In this document: positions 8,537-18,568 of the stretch, piece by piece
How the letters are laid out: the number at the start of each line of letters is the position of its first letter
Numbering within the stretch: position 1 is the stretch's first letter
From: Caldilineaceae bacterium
GTDB taxonomy: Bacteria > Chloroflexota > Anaerolineae > Caldilineales > Caldilineaceae
NCBI GenBank assembly: GCA_020846635.1
Contig: JADLDO010000048.1
Location: 62,001 to 126,000 of the forward strand
Direction: 5' to 3'
DNA: 64,000 nt
Position numbers and translations under genes: made by a program
The notes under the pieces: model-generated
What the model was told of the DNA's origin: nothing
What the model saw: the letters and a program-made list of their open reading frames with translations, nothing else
Databases searched by the model: none

Positions 8537-9301
8537 ATGCTGACAGGTAAGATTGCCCTGGTGACGGGGGCGTCGCGCGGCATTGGCCGCGCGGTGGCGC
8601 TGCGTTTGGCGCAAGCGGGCGCAGATGTGGTGGTCAACTATTTACGCAAAGAACGCGCCGCGCGTGAAGTGGCGCAGGCGATAGAGGCCTATGGACGCCG
8701 CGCGCGGGTCGTGAAGGCTGATATAGGCGATGAGGATGATCTGGCGCGACTCTTTGACGAGGTGGTCGCCTTTGGGGGATTGGATATTTTGATCGCCAAT
8801 GCCGCCATCGGTGTGATGGAACCGCTTCTCTCGGTCACAGCCAAACACTGGCAGCGCACCGTTGGAACAAACGCGTGGGGGTTTCTGACAATGGTACAAA
8901 AGGCTGTGCCGCTGATGCGTGCCCGCGGCGGTGGACGTGTTGTGGCGTTGACCAGCTTGGGTTCCACGCGCGTGATTGAACAATATGGGCTGGTGGGCAG
9001 TTCCAAAGCGGCGCTGGAGGCACTGGTGCGCTATTGGGCAGTGGAATTGGCCCCAGAGTCTATCCTGGTCAACGCGGTCAGCCCTGGCATCATCGAGACA
9101 GATGCCATCAGATCGTTGTCCAGCCCAGAGCAGGTGCTGGAGGTGGTACGGCGGCAAACTCCGGTCGGGCGGCTTGCCACGCCAGAAGATGTGGCGGGCC
9201 TGGTTGCCTTTCTTTGCTCCCCAGATGCACAGATGATTGTCGGGCAGACCCTGGTGGTGGATGGGGGGTACAGTCATTTGGCGGCAAGAGTAGATACCTG
9301 A
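8537..9301 (+). CDS. fabL: Enoyl-[acyl-carrier-protein] reductase, FabL type (SDR family)
   Basis: A 254-residue short-chain dehydrogenase/reductase. It has the NAD(P) motif TGASRGIG near residue 10, NAAIG near residue 95, and the active-site pair Tyr150-x6-Lys157 (YGLVGSSK). The Y-x6-K spacing, together with SLGSTRVIEQY before it and SKAALEALVRYWAVELAP after it, matches FabL-type enoyl reductases; FabG ketoreductases have Y-x3-K. FabL catalyses the last step of fatty-acid elongation. It precedes fabF and fabH on the same strand, which supports a fatty-acid role. GGGAG lies 4 nt before the start. A general SDR oxidoreductase remains possible. Confidence 0.78.
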   Translation: MLTGKIALVTGASRGIGRAVALRLAQAGADVVVNYLRKERAAREVAQAIEAYGRRARVVKADIGDEDDLARLFDEVVAFGGLDILIANAAIGVMEPLLSVTAKHWQRTVGTNAWGFLTMVQKAVPLMRARGGGRVVALTSLGSTRVIEQYGLVGSSKAALEALVRYWAVELAPESILVNAVSPGIIETDAIRSLSSPEQVLEVVRRQTPVGRLATPEDVAGLVAFLCSPDAQMIVGQTLVVDGGYSHLAARVDT

Positions 9302-9553
9302 TTCAATAAGCAATTAACGGGGTTTTATGATCCAATGAAGTTTTTATGCATTGGACGTATTTTGCGCGCAACTTTTTAAGGCCTCTTGTGTTTTAGTGAA
9401 TGAACCGATGCATTGCGAGATCCCGCAATGGACGCATGTCATTGTCGAGCCGGTCGGTCAATGCAGCGCAAGTAGGAAACAAGTCGGAAACAAATAGAGA
9501 AATAGAAACAAACGGCCTTTCGTATTGCTGTTGAACCAAAAATTCAGAACGGA

Positions 9554-10870
9554 ATGAAACGTATGTCTGTCGAGCCAACTGCCCACAACCATGCCCTGAA
9601 CGGTGCCACGAATGGACACCATCCTCAGACGCGTGTTGTGATTACGGGGGTAGGTGCCATCACACCATTGGGGTTGAGCATTCCTGCCACTTGGGAGAAT
9701 TTGCTGGCGGGACGGTCTGGAATCGGGCCGATTACCCGCTTTGACACAAGCGATCTGCGGACTAACTTTGCGGGCGAAGTACGCGATTTTGATCCCGCAA
9801 ACTACATGGATCGCAAGGAGGCGCGGCGGCTGGATGCCTATATCCAGTATGCGCTGGCGGCAACCAAAGAAGCGATTGAGGATGCCAAGATCGATCTGAG
9901 CAGCGAGATTTCCAACCGCGTGGGATGCATTGTGGGCAGCGGTATTGGCGGTGTCCAGTCTACGATGGAAGGGTTTGACATTGCCGAGAAAAAGGGGCTG
10001 CGTCGTGTGAGTCCTTTTATGGTTCCCAACATGCTGGTGGACAGCGCCGCGGGCAAAATTGCCATTGAACACAATTTGCATGGGGTCAATCATGCCGTGG
10101 TGAGCGCGTGCGCCAGCGGCACATCGGCCTGTGGTGAAGCTTTTGAGGTGCTGCGCCGCGGGGATGCGGATGTGATGGTTGCGGGTGGGGCTGAAGCCGC
10201 TCTTTCCCCGGTCATTGTGGCGGGCTTCGATGTGATGGGGGCCTTGAGCCAGCGCAACCACGACCCTGAAGGCGCTTGCCGTCCTTTTGATCTGGATCGC
10301 GATGGGTTTGTCATCAGCGAGGGCGCGGCGATTGTGATCATGGAGACGGAAGAACATGCGCTGGCGCGTGGGGCGCATATCTACGCCGAGGTCATCGGCT
10401 ATGGCAGCAGCGCCGATGCCTATAGCATGGCCGCGCCGCATGAGACGGGCCGCGGGGCGATTGATGCCATGTCGATGGCGTTACGCAAAGCCGCGGGCTA
10501 TGGCGTGCAGCCCCAGGAAATTGACTATATTAACGCCCACGGCACATCGACCCGGCTCAATGACAAGACCGAGACTTGGGCTATCAAGCATGTGCTGGGC
10601 GAACATGCCTATAATGTGAAAATTAGCAGCACCAAGAGCATGACAGGCCATCTGCTGGGCGGTGCGGGTGCGCTGGAGACAATCATCTGCGCCAAAGTGA
10701 TCCAGGAAGGGATCATCCCGCCCACCATCAACCTGGACACGCCTGACCCTGAGTGTGATCTGGACTATACGCCGCACAAGCCGCGTCAGGCGACAGTGGA
10801 TGTAACCTTGAGCAACAGCTTTGGGTTTGGCGGTCATAATGCCAGCATCATGCTGCGGCGCTATCAGTAA
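9554..10870 (+). CDS. fabF: 3-oxoacyl-[acyl-carrier-protein] synthase II (FabF)
   Basis: A 438-residue condensing enzyme for elongation in type II fatty-acid synthesis. Catalytic Cys186 sits in SACASGTSA, with histidines in NAHGTST (~residue 328) and MTGHLLGGAG (~365) and the C-terminal NSFGFGGHN loop. Residues 1-24 form an extra low-complexity His/Asn/Gly-rich tail (HNHALNGATNGHHPQ) before the normal TRVVITGVGAITPLG start; a second, longer tail of the same kind is on FabH next door. The 252-nt gap upstream contains small hairpins (CCAATG/CATTGG near 9333-9355 and CATTGCG/CGCAATG near 9410-9430) but no clear promoter. ATG at 9554 or 9563 could start translation. Confidence 0.96.
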   Translation: MKRMSVEPTAHNHALNGATNGHHPQTRVVITGVGAITPLGLSIPATWENLLAGRSGIGPITRFDTSDLRTNFAGEVRDFDPANYMDRKEARRLDAYIQYALAATKEAIEDAKIDLSSEISNRVGCIVGSGIGGVQSTMEGFDIAEKKGLRRVSPFMVPNMLVDSAAGKIAIEHNLHGVNHAVVSACASGTSACGEAFEVLRRGDADVMVAGGAEAALSPVIVAGFDVMGALSQRNHDPEGACRPFDLDRDGFVISEGAAIVIMETEEHALARGAHIYAEVIGYGSSADAYSMAAPHETGRGAIDAMSMALRKAAGYGVQPQEIDYINAHGTSTRLNDKTETWAIKHVLGEHAYNVKISSTKSMTGHLLGGAGALETIICAKVIQEGIIPPTINLDTPDPECDLDYTPHKPRQATVDVTLSNSFGFGGHNASIMLRRYQ

Positions 10871-10944
10871 CGTCCGGCGATGAGAGATGCAAACGTTGGC
10901 AGGCAAGCCGGCACCGATCGCTTGGACCCCACCGCTGAGGAGAA

Positions 10945-12321
10945 ATGAGTATGGCCGAAATAGATGAGCTTCCGTTGGAACCCACCCATCATGGGCACAG
11001 GAACGGACATAGTAATAACGGGCATCATAGCAATGGGCACGTGAATGGGCGTGCCACTAGCCAATCCAATGGAGCGCACCCTGAGGAGGCATCACACGCG
11101 TCCTACCCAAGTGGGACAGGCGGGCGCTATGCCCAGATCATTGGCTGGGGCTATTCCGTCCCGGACAAGATCATTACGAACCACGATCTAGAGCAGATTG
11201 TGGATACCAATGATGAGTGGATTCGCACGCGCACCGGCATTGAAGAGCGGCGCGTGGCGAGCGACCCGAAGGAGACTTCGGCTTCATTGGGCATTACCGC
11301 GTCGCGCAAGGCACTGGCGGTTGCCGATGTCGAGCCGAGCAAGGTCGACTTGATTATTTGTGCCAGCAGTTCGCCTGAGTATATTTTCCCCTCGACGGCG
11401 AGCATTATTCAAGACGCCATTGGCGCGACCAACGCCGGTGCATTTGATCTGAGCGCAGCCTGTTCGGGCTTTGTCTATGCGTTGAGCATGGCGCGCGGGC
11501 ATATTCTGGCGGGCGACGCCGAGTACGTATTGGTGGTAGGCGCAGAGACATTGAGCCGAGTGGTGGATTGGACGGATCGCAACACCTGTATTCTCTTTGG
11601 CGATGGGGCCGGCGCGGTGTTGGTTGCCGCCAGCGATGTGCCGGGCGGGATCATTGCGTCGGAACTGGGCAGTGATGGATCGGGCGCAGAGCTGTTGATG
11701 CTGCCCGCCGGTGGCAGCGCCATGCCTGCCAGCCTGGAGACGGTGAGCAGCGGCAGCCACTTTATGAAGATGGATGGCAAGGCCGTTTTCCGCTTTGCAA
11801 CGCGTGTGATGGCAGACGCAACGCGCGCCGTCTTGGATCGTGCGGGTCTTAGCACCGATGAGGTAGACCTGGTGATCCCGCATCAAGCCAACCTGCGTAT
11901 CATCCAAAACAGTGTGCTCAAGCAACTGCACATCCCCGAAGAGAAGGTCTTTGTCAACCTGCAAAAGTATGGCAATACCAGCACTGCCAGCATCCCCATT
12001 GCCCTCTGCGAGGCGATTAAGGCGGGCAAGGTGAAACCGGGGCATAACATGGTCTTTGTGGGCTTTGGCGCTGGGCTAACCTGGGCGGCGTGTGCCATCC
12101 AATGGGGTGTGCCGACGGATAAGCCGGAGCCCAATTGGTGGCGCAACACGCGGCGGCAAGCCGGTTATCAGGCGGCAGCCGCGCGCAGCATGTGGCGGCG
12201 CGCTGTGCGTTGGGTCTATCAGGTTTGGCCCAACGATCCAGAAAGTGGTCACATTCCCGAAACGGAAGCCGCTAAGCCCGTGGCAATGCTCGCAGGGGGC
12301 GCAGCGCGCGACGAGGATTAA
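10945..12321 (+). CDS. fabH: 3-oxoacyl-[acyl-carrier-protein] synthase III (FabH) with extended termini
   Basis: A 458-residue protein, against about 320-330 for ordinary FabH. FabH starts fatty-acid synthesis by condensing an acyl-CoA with malonyl-ACP. The triad is visible: Cys173 in AACSGF, His313 in PHQANLRI, Asn344 in YGNTSTAS. Residues ~14-60 are a tail with nine His and repeated NG pairs (HHGHRNGHSNNGHHSNGHVN); the core begins at YAQIIGWGYSVPD. After the normal end (FGAGLTWAACAIQWG) come ~75 further residues, first basic/aromatic (WWRNTRRQ, MWRRAVRWVYQVW), then acidic. AGGAG precedes the ATG. fabL, fabF and fabH form one directional group; acpP, fabD and fabG are not present. Confidence 0.95.
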   Translation: MSMAEIDELPLEPTHHGHRNGHSNNGHHSNGHVNGRATSQSNGAHPEEASHASYPSGTGGRYAQIIGWGYSVPDKIITNHDLEQIVDTNDEWIRTRTGIEERRVASDPKETSASLGITASRKALAVADVEPSKVDLIICASSSPEYIFPSTASIIQDAIGATNAGAFDLSAACSGFVYALSMARGHILAGDAEYVLVVGAETLSRVVDWTDRNTCILFGDGAGAVLVAASDVPGGIIASELGSDGSGAELLMLPAGGSAMPASLETVSSGSHFMKMDGKAVFRFATRVMADATRAVLDRAGLSTDEVDLVIPHQANLRIIQNSVLKQLHIPEEKVFVNLQKYGNTSTASIPIALCEAIKAGKVKPGHNMVFVGFGAGLTWAACAIQWGVPTDKPEPNWWRNTRRQAGYQAAAARSMWRRAVRWVYQVWPNDPESGHIPETEAAKPVAMLAGGAARDED

Positions 12322-12393
12322 GCTATGCAGAACCTTTTCAGGAGTCCCACAATGGCGTCGGGCTTTTGAAAAGGTGTAGATCGATAGATACGC

Positions 12394-12433
12394 AAAAAGG
12401 GCGATCCGAGAGCAGTTCCGGGTCGCCCTTTTT
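12394..12433 (+). terminator. Intrinsic terminator after fabH
   Basis: AAAAAGGGCGA (12394-12404) pairs with TCGCCCTTTTT (12423-12433), with an 18-nt loop and a T-run in the distal arm. An ACCTTTTCA/TGAAAAGGT pair lies just upstream (about 12335-12376). Confidence 0.85.
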
Positions 12434-12509
12434 GATTGAGGCGGTTCCCTCATGCCCTCGACAAGTGGGCATGGTGGAAACTGTCCCCCTTTTTGTCCCC
12501 ATTGTCCCA

Positions 12510-12538
12510 TTGAATTCTGTTTGGGAGACAACTATGCT
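12510..12538 (+). promoter_or_regulatory. Candidate promoter of the metalloprotease gene
   Basis: TTGAAT (12510-12515) is 17 nt from TATGCT (12533-12538), lies just after the fabH terminator, and is 40 nt before the start codon. Confidence 0.45.
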
Positions 12539-12577
12539 CTTGTTTGCTGATTGAGAATGTATGCAAAAGGAGAAACC

Positions 12578-15500
12578 ATGTTTTCCAAATGTATGTCACG
12601 CGCTCTGCGCCTGCTACTCATAAGTAGCGTGCTGGTCAGTCTAATCCCGGCTGCGTTGGCGACGCCACAGCCGGTCTATGCAGCGAGTGAGCCGCCGCGC
12701 GTGATTGCAACGGACGCTGTTGCTAGCTTCTCTGTGCCATCGCCCGGCCTCTTTTATCATACGCCTGCGCTCTGCCCTCCGGGGCCAGGCCCCGGTGTAG
12801 CGGCGGCGGATGCGTCTATGGCAGAGATCCCGGACGCAGCGCAGGCGGCTTCCCTGTTTGCGATCTGGCGCGATACGGTGCGGGTGGAAGAAAAGCGCGC
12901 ACTTCAATATCGTCTTGACGACAGCGGCTCGACTGCATGTAACCCCTATACGCTCTATTCCAACGTAGTGGCGGATGAGAATTTCGTCTATTGGGTGGAT
13001 GCCACGGGGCTCGTCAAACTGCCGGTGACGGCAAACATTGGCGACACGCCGACGTTGATGAACGCGGCCTATGGTTTTGAACTGCCTGTGGAGCTTTTGG
13101 ATGATGGCGACCGGCTCTTGGCTGTGAGCAATCTGCCTGTCACCAATGGGCCACTGGGCGCAAGCGGTGGCTCATATGTGGAGGCAGTGAGCAAGGCAAC
13201 AGGAGAATATACGGTTCTCTACCGTCCCGGTACAATCTTTTCTCCAGAGGAGAAGGGGTTTCACAATATCAAGACCGACGGCAACTATATCTATTTTGTC
13301 GATAGGGATCGGCGGCTGGTACGGCTGGACGCAAGGGGGGAGCAACCCGTCGTGAATGCCATTGGCGCGGATGTCTCTGACTATTATCCAGGTGGGGAGG
13401 TGACATTTTGCCCCACGATTCAGTGTACGACAACCGACTATGTGTACTATGCACAGAACAACACGATCCGGCGATATAACAATCTCGGCGGTTCGGATGA
13501 ACCTGTGCAGAATTTGGCGGCAGGTACGACTGTAGAGGCGCTGATCGCGTCTCGGTTCCTTTTCCTGACCACCCTCTTCTATTTCACTTCGACCTATGTG
13601 CCTTCAGGCGGTTTTGGCGGAACCTATACCTATTCGCTCTACCGCAGCGGCTCCGCCCCAGGCGCAACGCCGGAATTACTCTACTTTTATTCGGACAGCG
13701 ATACAGGCACACAAGGGCCTACGGATGCGCCGAATCATTTGACCACCGATGGCACCTGGCTTTTCTGGACGGAAGGGCCGTTCGGGGACCAACTCCAGAC
13801 ACTCAAGCGATTGCCCAATGATGTAGATGCCTTGCCTAAGGTGGACATGACGATTACGGGCATGGAGATTACGCAAGGGGTGCAGAACGACGCCAATAGT
13901 GTGCGGCTGGTCAAGGGGCGTGAGACTTATGTGCGGGTCTTTGTGCGCGGCGATGCCGATATACCAGGCGCAACCATGCGGCTCTATGTCAACTATGGCG
14001 GGAGCGAGCGCGGGCCATATCGCCCGATCAACGGTACGCATTTGACGGTAAAGGCCGCGCCCGACCGCAACCAGGTGGGTGACTCATTCCTCTTTGTGCT
14101 GCCCTGGGAGGCATCGAACCAGGATCAGATCTATCTGCGCGCGGTGTTGAATCCCTATCAGGTGCCGCCGGAACCAAACTATACCAACAACGAGTGGACC
14201 AGTCCCTTCTATGCCTTTAGTCCAGGGCGGGCGATTGACCTGATTTTTGTCGAGGCCAATTATTGTATTCAGAAATCGCTGCTGGATTGCCCTATCTACA
14301 GCGTGAATGATACGGATACCCATGCTGATTATTTGCGGCGGGCCTATCCGATTCCCGAAGGAGGGATTAACTATCGCGTCTGGACGATCAACGGTGGGCC
14401 GTTGCTCGGCAACCATGTCATGCAGGTGTTAAAGGTCTGTCAAGATATGCGTGCCGATCTCCGCAGCCTTTGTGCGTCGGATTGGGTGAATGCCAAGATC
14501 GGCACGATGCGCGCCAACGCGGGCAATGGCATCAACGCGGCGACGTTGACCTATGGCCTGATCACCGACAGCTCCACGACCGGTGGAGCCTTCCCGCGTG
14601 GGCAAGCGGGCACAGATCGCATTGGCAGTGGCCCGGCGGGGACCTCGATTATTGGCGGCCCCACCCCCAGCTACAGCAATTATGGTTACTACTCCGGTCA
14701 TGAGATCGGCCACATGTTTGGCCGCCAGCATATGGCGCAGAACTCGGATGACCCGGCGACCACAACCGATGCCGCGGGCAATGCCATTGTCGAGGGGTGC
14801 GGTCACAGCCGCGATGACACGAAGTACCCCTATGCATTGGCGCGCATCGGCCCCGGCGATGGCACGATTCGCGGCTTTGACCGCGCCGCGCCCAATTCAG
14901 GCGGCTTGCCGCGCCCGCGTGTGCTGGATGATGTGAACTCCTATGACATGATGAGCTACTGCGGCAATGCGCAACTGCGCTGGCCCAGCGACTATACCTG
15001 GGAAGGGCTTTATCAAGCGATTGTCAACCCCCCGGCGCAGGCAGCGAGTATGGAGCGAGTGGCGATTGAGGGTGACTTCCTCAGCCTGTTTGGCGTGGTC
15101 TATGGCGAGGATGTGATTGTCCATAGTGTGGCGCGGTTGGGCAGCGTAACAGAGAAGACGCCGGGGAACGCCGGAGCATGGCGCTTGCGCTTGCTGGGCG
15201 AGGGAGGCAGCGAACTGGCGGCCTATCTCTTTGATGCAGGGGATGGCACCCAGAGTGAGGGGGAGGGCCAAGCCTTTGGCGTGATCGTAGACTTTGTAGC
15301 GGGTACACGCTCGTATGAGATTGTCGACGTAGCAAGCGGCGAAACTCGCTACAGCGCCGAGGTAAGCGCCAACGTACCCACAGTGACAAATGTAGCGTTG
15401 GATAATCCGGCTAGCCCCGTGACGGGGACAGTGGCACTCAAGTGGGAGGCAGCAGACGCCGATGGCGATGCGCTTACCTTTGATATTTTCTATAGCGTGG

Positions 15501-16345
15501 ATGCCGAGACGAGCTACCAGCCGGTCGTGTTGGGCGTGAGCGGCAGCAGTGCGCCGGTGGATACGTCGAGCTTGGCAGGAGGCCAGGGGCGCTTCCGCGT
15601 CTATGCCAACGATGGTGTCAATCAGGGCGTGGGCGACAGCCCGGACTATACGATGGCAGTTAAAGCGCCGGAGGTGAAGATCATTGGCCCGGCAGATGGC
15701 GAACATTTTAACTGGGGCGAGTTGGTCAACTTTAGCGGCGAGGCGCTGGATCCCCAGGATGGATTGATCGTAGGGCCATCATTGACGTGGGCCAATCAGC
15801 ATGGCGATTTGGGCATAGGCGGGCAGATCAGCGTGGATAATCTGCCGGTGGGTGCAAACGTCATAACCTTACGCGCGCAGAACAGCGCCGGAGAAACCGC
15901 CGGCAAGCAGATTACGATCTATGTGGATGACCCGTTGGCGCTGCCCGGCCCAACCTTGACGCTGGCTCCGGCGGCGCTCAGTTTCCAGGTGGCGGCAGGT
16001 GAGACAACGGCGCAAAATGCAGCGATCAGCCTAGAGAACATGGGCGGCGGCACTTTGACATGGAGTGCGGAGAGCAGCGCAGCGTGGCTAACGCTCAGTG
16101 CGCCAAGTGGTGATGTACCTGGGACGGTGACAGCCACAGCGAACCCCAGCGGCTTGCCGATCAACAGGCTGCACCAGGCGACGATTACCTTTACCGGCGC
16201 GGCTCCCGGCTATCCCAACCAGGTGGTGACGGTTCCGGTGGAGTTGAGCATCGGCAATTCGTTTGTCAATCCAGGAGGTGCAAGCGCGCCCGACATACCT
16301 GGTGAGCCTGGCGACGCAATCTTCCTGCCGCAGATCACAAATTAG
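12578..16345 (+). CDS. Large secreted metzincin-like metalloprotease with BACON-type C-terminal domain
   Basis: A 1255-residue exported protein. The start at 12578 follows AAAGGAG with ideal spacing and gives a signal peptide ending near ALATPQPVYA. Residues ~100-420 carry repeated short strands (DENFVYWVD, DGNYIYFVD, TDYVYYAQN) suggesting a beta-propeller. Residues ~425-560 look like an Ig/CARDB-like domain (VKGRETYVRVFVRG). The catalytic region contains HEIGHMFGRQH (His708, Glu709, His712, His718), the metzincin zinc motif, and a Met-turn SYDMMSYCG at ~788-796. The rest is Ig/cadherin-like repeats and a BACON-like domain (LSFQVAAGETTAQNAAIS, WLTLS). It ends IFLPQITN. It probably degrades extracellular protein; the substrate is unknown. 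It stands alone between terminators. Confidence 0.87.
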   Translation: MFSKCMSRALRLLLISSVLVSLIPAALATPQPVYAASEPPRVIATDAVASFSVPSPGLFYHTPALCPPGPGPGVAAADASMAEIPDAAQAASLFAIWRDTVRVEEKRALQYRLDDSGSTACNPYTLYSNVVADENFVYWVDATGLVKLPVTANIGDTPTLMNAAYGFELPVELLDDGDRLLAVSNLPVTNGPLGASGGSYVEAVSKATGEYTVLYRPGTIFSPEEKGFHNIKTDGNYIYFVDRDRRLVRLDARGEQPVVNAIGADVSDYYPGGEVTFCPTIQCTTTDYVYYAQNNTIRRYNNLGGSDEPVQNLAAGTTVEALIASRFLFLTTLFYFTSTYVPSGGFGGTYTYSLYRSGSAPGATPELLYFYSDSDTGTQGPTDAPNHLTTDGTWLFWTEGPFGDQLQTLKRLPNDVDALPKVDMTITGMEITQGVQNDANSVRLVKGRETYVRVFVRGDADIPGATMRLYVNYGGSERGPYRPINGTHLTVKAAPDRNQVGDSFLFVLPWEASNQDQIYLRAVLNPYQVPPEPNYTNNEWTSPFYAFSPGRAIDLIFVEANYCIQKSLLDCPIYSVNDTDTHADYLRRAYPIPEGGINYRVWTINGGPLLGNHVMQVLKVCQDMRADLRSLCASDWVNAKIGTMRANAGNGINAATLTYGLITDSSTTGGAFPRGQAGTDRIGSGPAGTSIIGGPTPSYSNYGYYSGHEIGHMFGRQHMAQNSDDPATTTDAAGNAIVEGCGHSRDDTKYPYALARIGPGDGTIRGFDRAAPNSGGLPRPRVLDDVNSYDMMSYCGNAQLRWPSDYTWEGLYQAIVNPPAQAASMERVAIEGDFLSLFGVVYGEDVIVHSVARLGSVTEKTPGNAGAWRLRLLGEGGSELAAYLFDAGDGTQSEGEGQAFGVIVDFVAGTRSYEIVDVASGETRYSAEVSANVPTVTNVALDNPASPVTGTVALKWEAADADGDALTFDIFYSVDAETSYQPVVLGVSGSSAPVDTSSLAGGQGRFRVYANDGVNQGVGDSPDYTMAVKAPEVKIIGPADGEHFNWGELVNFSGEALDPQDGLIVGPSLTWANQHGDLGIGGQISVDNLPVGANVITLRAQNSAGETAGKQITIYVDDPLALPGPTLTLAPAALSFQVAAGETTAQNAAISLENMGGGTLTWSAESSAAWLTLSAPSGDVPGTVTATANPSGLPINRLHQATITFTGAAPGYPNQVVTVPVELSIGNSFVNPGGASAPDIPGEPGDAIFLPQITN

Positions 16346-16367
16346 GCAACCCTTGCAATTGGGTATC

Positions 16368-16401
16368 ATGAGAGGCGACGGAGCCATCCGTCGCCTCTCA
16401 T
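16368..16401 (+). terminator. Terminator after the metalloprotease gene
   Basis: ATGAGAGGCGACGGA (16368-16382) pairs perfectly with TCCGTCGCCTCTCAT (16387-16401) around GCCA, followed by TTTCATT. Confidence 0.8.
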
Positions 16402-16431
16402 TTCATTGGTCACAGGTTTGTTCGCCCGAAA

Positions 16432-16472
16432 ACCCTCCCGCGCCCAGGGGGCTCCCCAGCTTCCGGGAGGGT
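16432..16472. repeat. Dispersed palindrome family B, copy 1
   Basis: ACCCTCCCG (16432-16440) pairs with CGGGAGGGT (16464-16472), followed by GGTAT. Near-identical arms recur at 53413-53443 and 59806-59839. Its interior carries CGCCCAGGGGGCTCCC, which also occurs at 55409-55424. It lies between convergent genes. Confidence 0.7.
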
Positions 16473-16485
16473 GGTATCAGTTGGC

Positions 16486-16884
16486 TTACTCCTCGACAAT
16501 TGGCTTTTCAAAAGCTGCGGCTACCTCTGGTTGGAGCAAGTACCAGAGGATGAGCGCACCGGCAATTGTGCCGATGGGCATAAAGAGCAGCCCGACAATG
16601 GCAAGGGCGATTGCGCCGATGCGCGCCCAGGGCTTCTGAATCCAGATGCCATAGCCGACGACCAAATTGAGGATGCTCATTGCCATGAAGGCAAGCGCAA
16701 TGACGCCGAATATACCGCTGGGAATCAACATTCCGACATCCTCGAACGCGGCCCCAATGCCAAAGGCAATGGTCATAAAGGCGACCACGGCAGTAATACA
16801 GAGGAAGAAAGCGCCCGATAGGTAAAACCAAATACTGATAACGGTTAATCCATCGGGGCGTTGTTTCAGGGGTTGATTTGACAT
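16486..16884 (-). CDS. Small multi-pass membrane protein of unknown function
   Basis: A 132-residue protein with four predicted hydrophobic helices (ISIWFYLSGAFFLCITAVVA, PSGIFGVIALAFMAMSIL, a third from NLVVGYGIWIQ, and ARIGAIALAIVGLLFMPIG). The start at 16882-16884 is chosen for GGAG 8-10 nt upstream. The N-terminus is polar (SNQPLKQRPDG), with an RP-x-G-L/V motif often seen in small hypothetical membrane proteins. No catalytic motif is visible. It converges with the metalloprotease gene and is transcribed away from eno. I do not recognise a named family with confidence. The 309-nt gap to eno (16885-17193) holds no supported gene or clear promoter. Confidence 0.75.
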   Translation of the reverse strand: MSNQPLKQRPDGLTVISIWFYLSGAFFLCITAVVAFMTIAFGIGAAFEDVGMLIPSGIFGVIALAFMAMSILNLVVGYGIWIQKPWARIGAIALAIVGLLFMPIGTIAGALILWYLLQPEVAAAFEKPIVEE

Positions 16885-17193
16885 AATTTTCTCTCCAGTT
16901 GTTTCCATGTCTACTCCAGTCAATGGCTCGTTATCTAGTAGTACGCAACTCTGGCTACAAAGTTGCGAAGAATCAGCCTAGTCCTACAGCGCCCTACAGC
17001 GATGGAAAGCTGGAGTGTGGCGGTAGGATTCGCACAATTTGTTGATCCATGATACAACCAAACGATAGGAAGGCGAGGCACACTGCTTGCAAACGGGTGG
17101 ATGATGGAAGAATTCATACGCTTAACGCGTACCATTTCGCATAACATTGAACAAATAAATTTGATGATTGCCTGAAACTTCTAGGAGGATTTT

Positions 17194-18483
<1,290 letters not shown>

Positions 18484-18506
18484 AGGTGGGTTGAGCGCCG
18501 CGTGTA

Positions 18507-18546
18507 GAGAAGGCTGGCAGCATATGCTGCCAGCCTTCTCATTTTT
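18507..18546 (+). terminator. Strong intrinsic terminator after eno
   Basis: A perfect 34-bp palindrome, 17-nt arms starting GAGAAGGCTGGCAGCAT, is followed by ATTTTT. It separates eno from the convergent transporter gene. Confidence 0.92.
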
Positions 18547-18568
18547 GAGATAGGAATGTCCTCTCGTT

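Noticed and set aside
7649..8614. A 321-codon antisense frame over the PA14 domains
   Set aside because: The plus-strand PA14 domains are clear. The antisense frame crosses the gene boundary and has no features.
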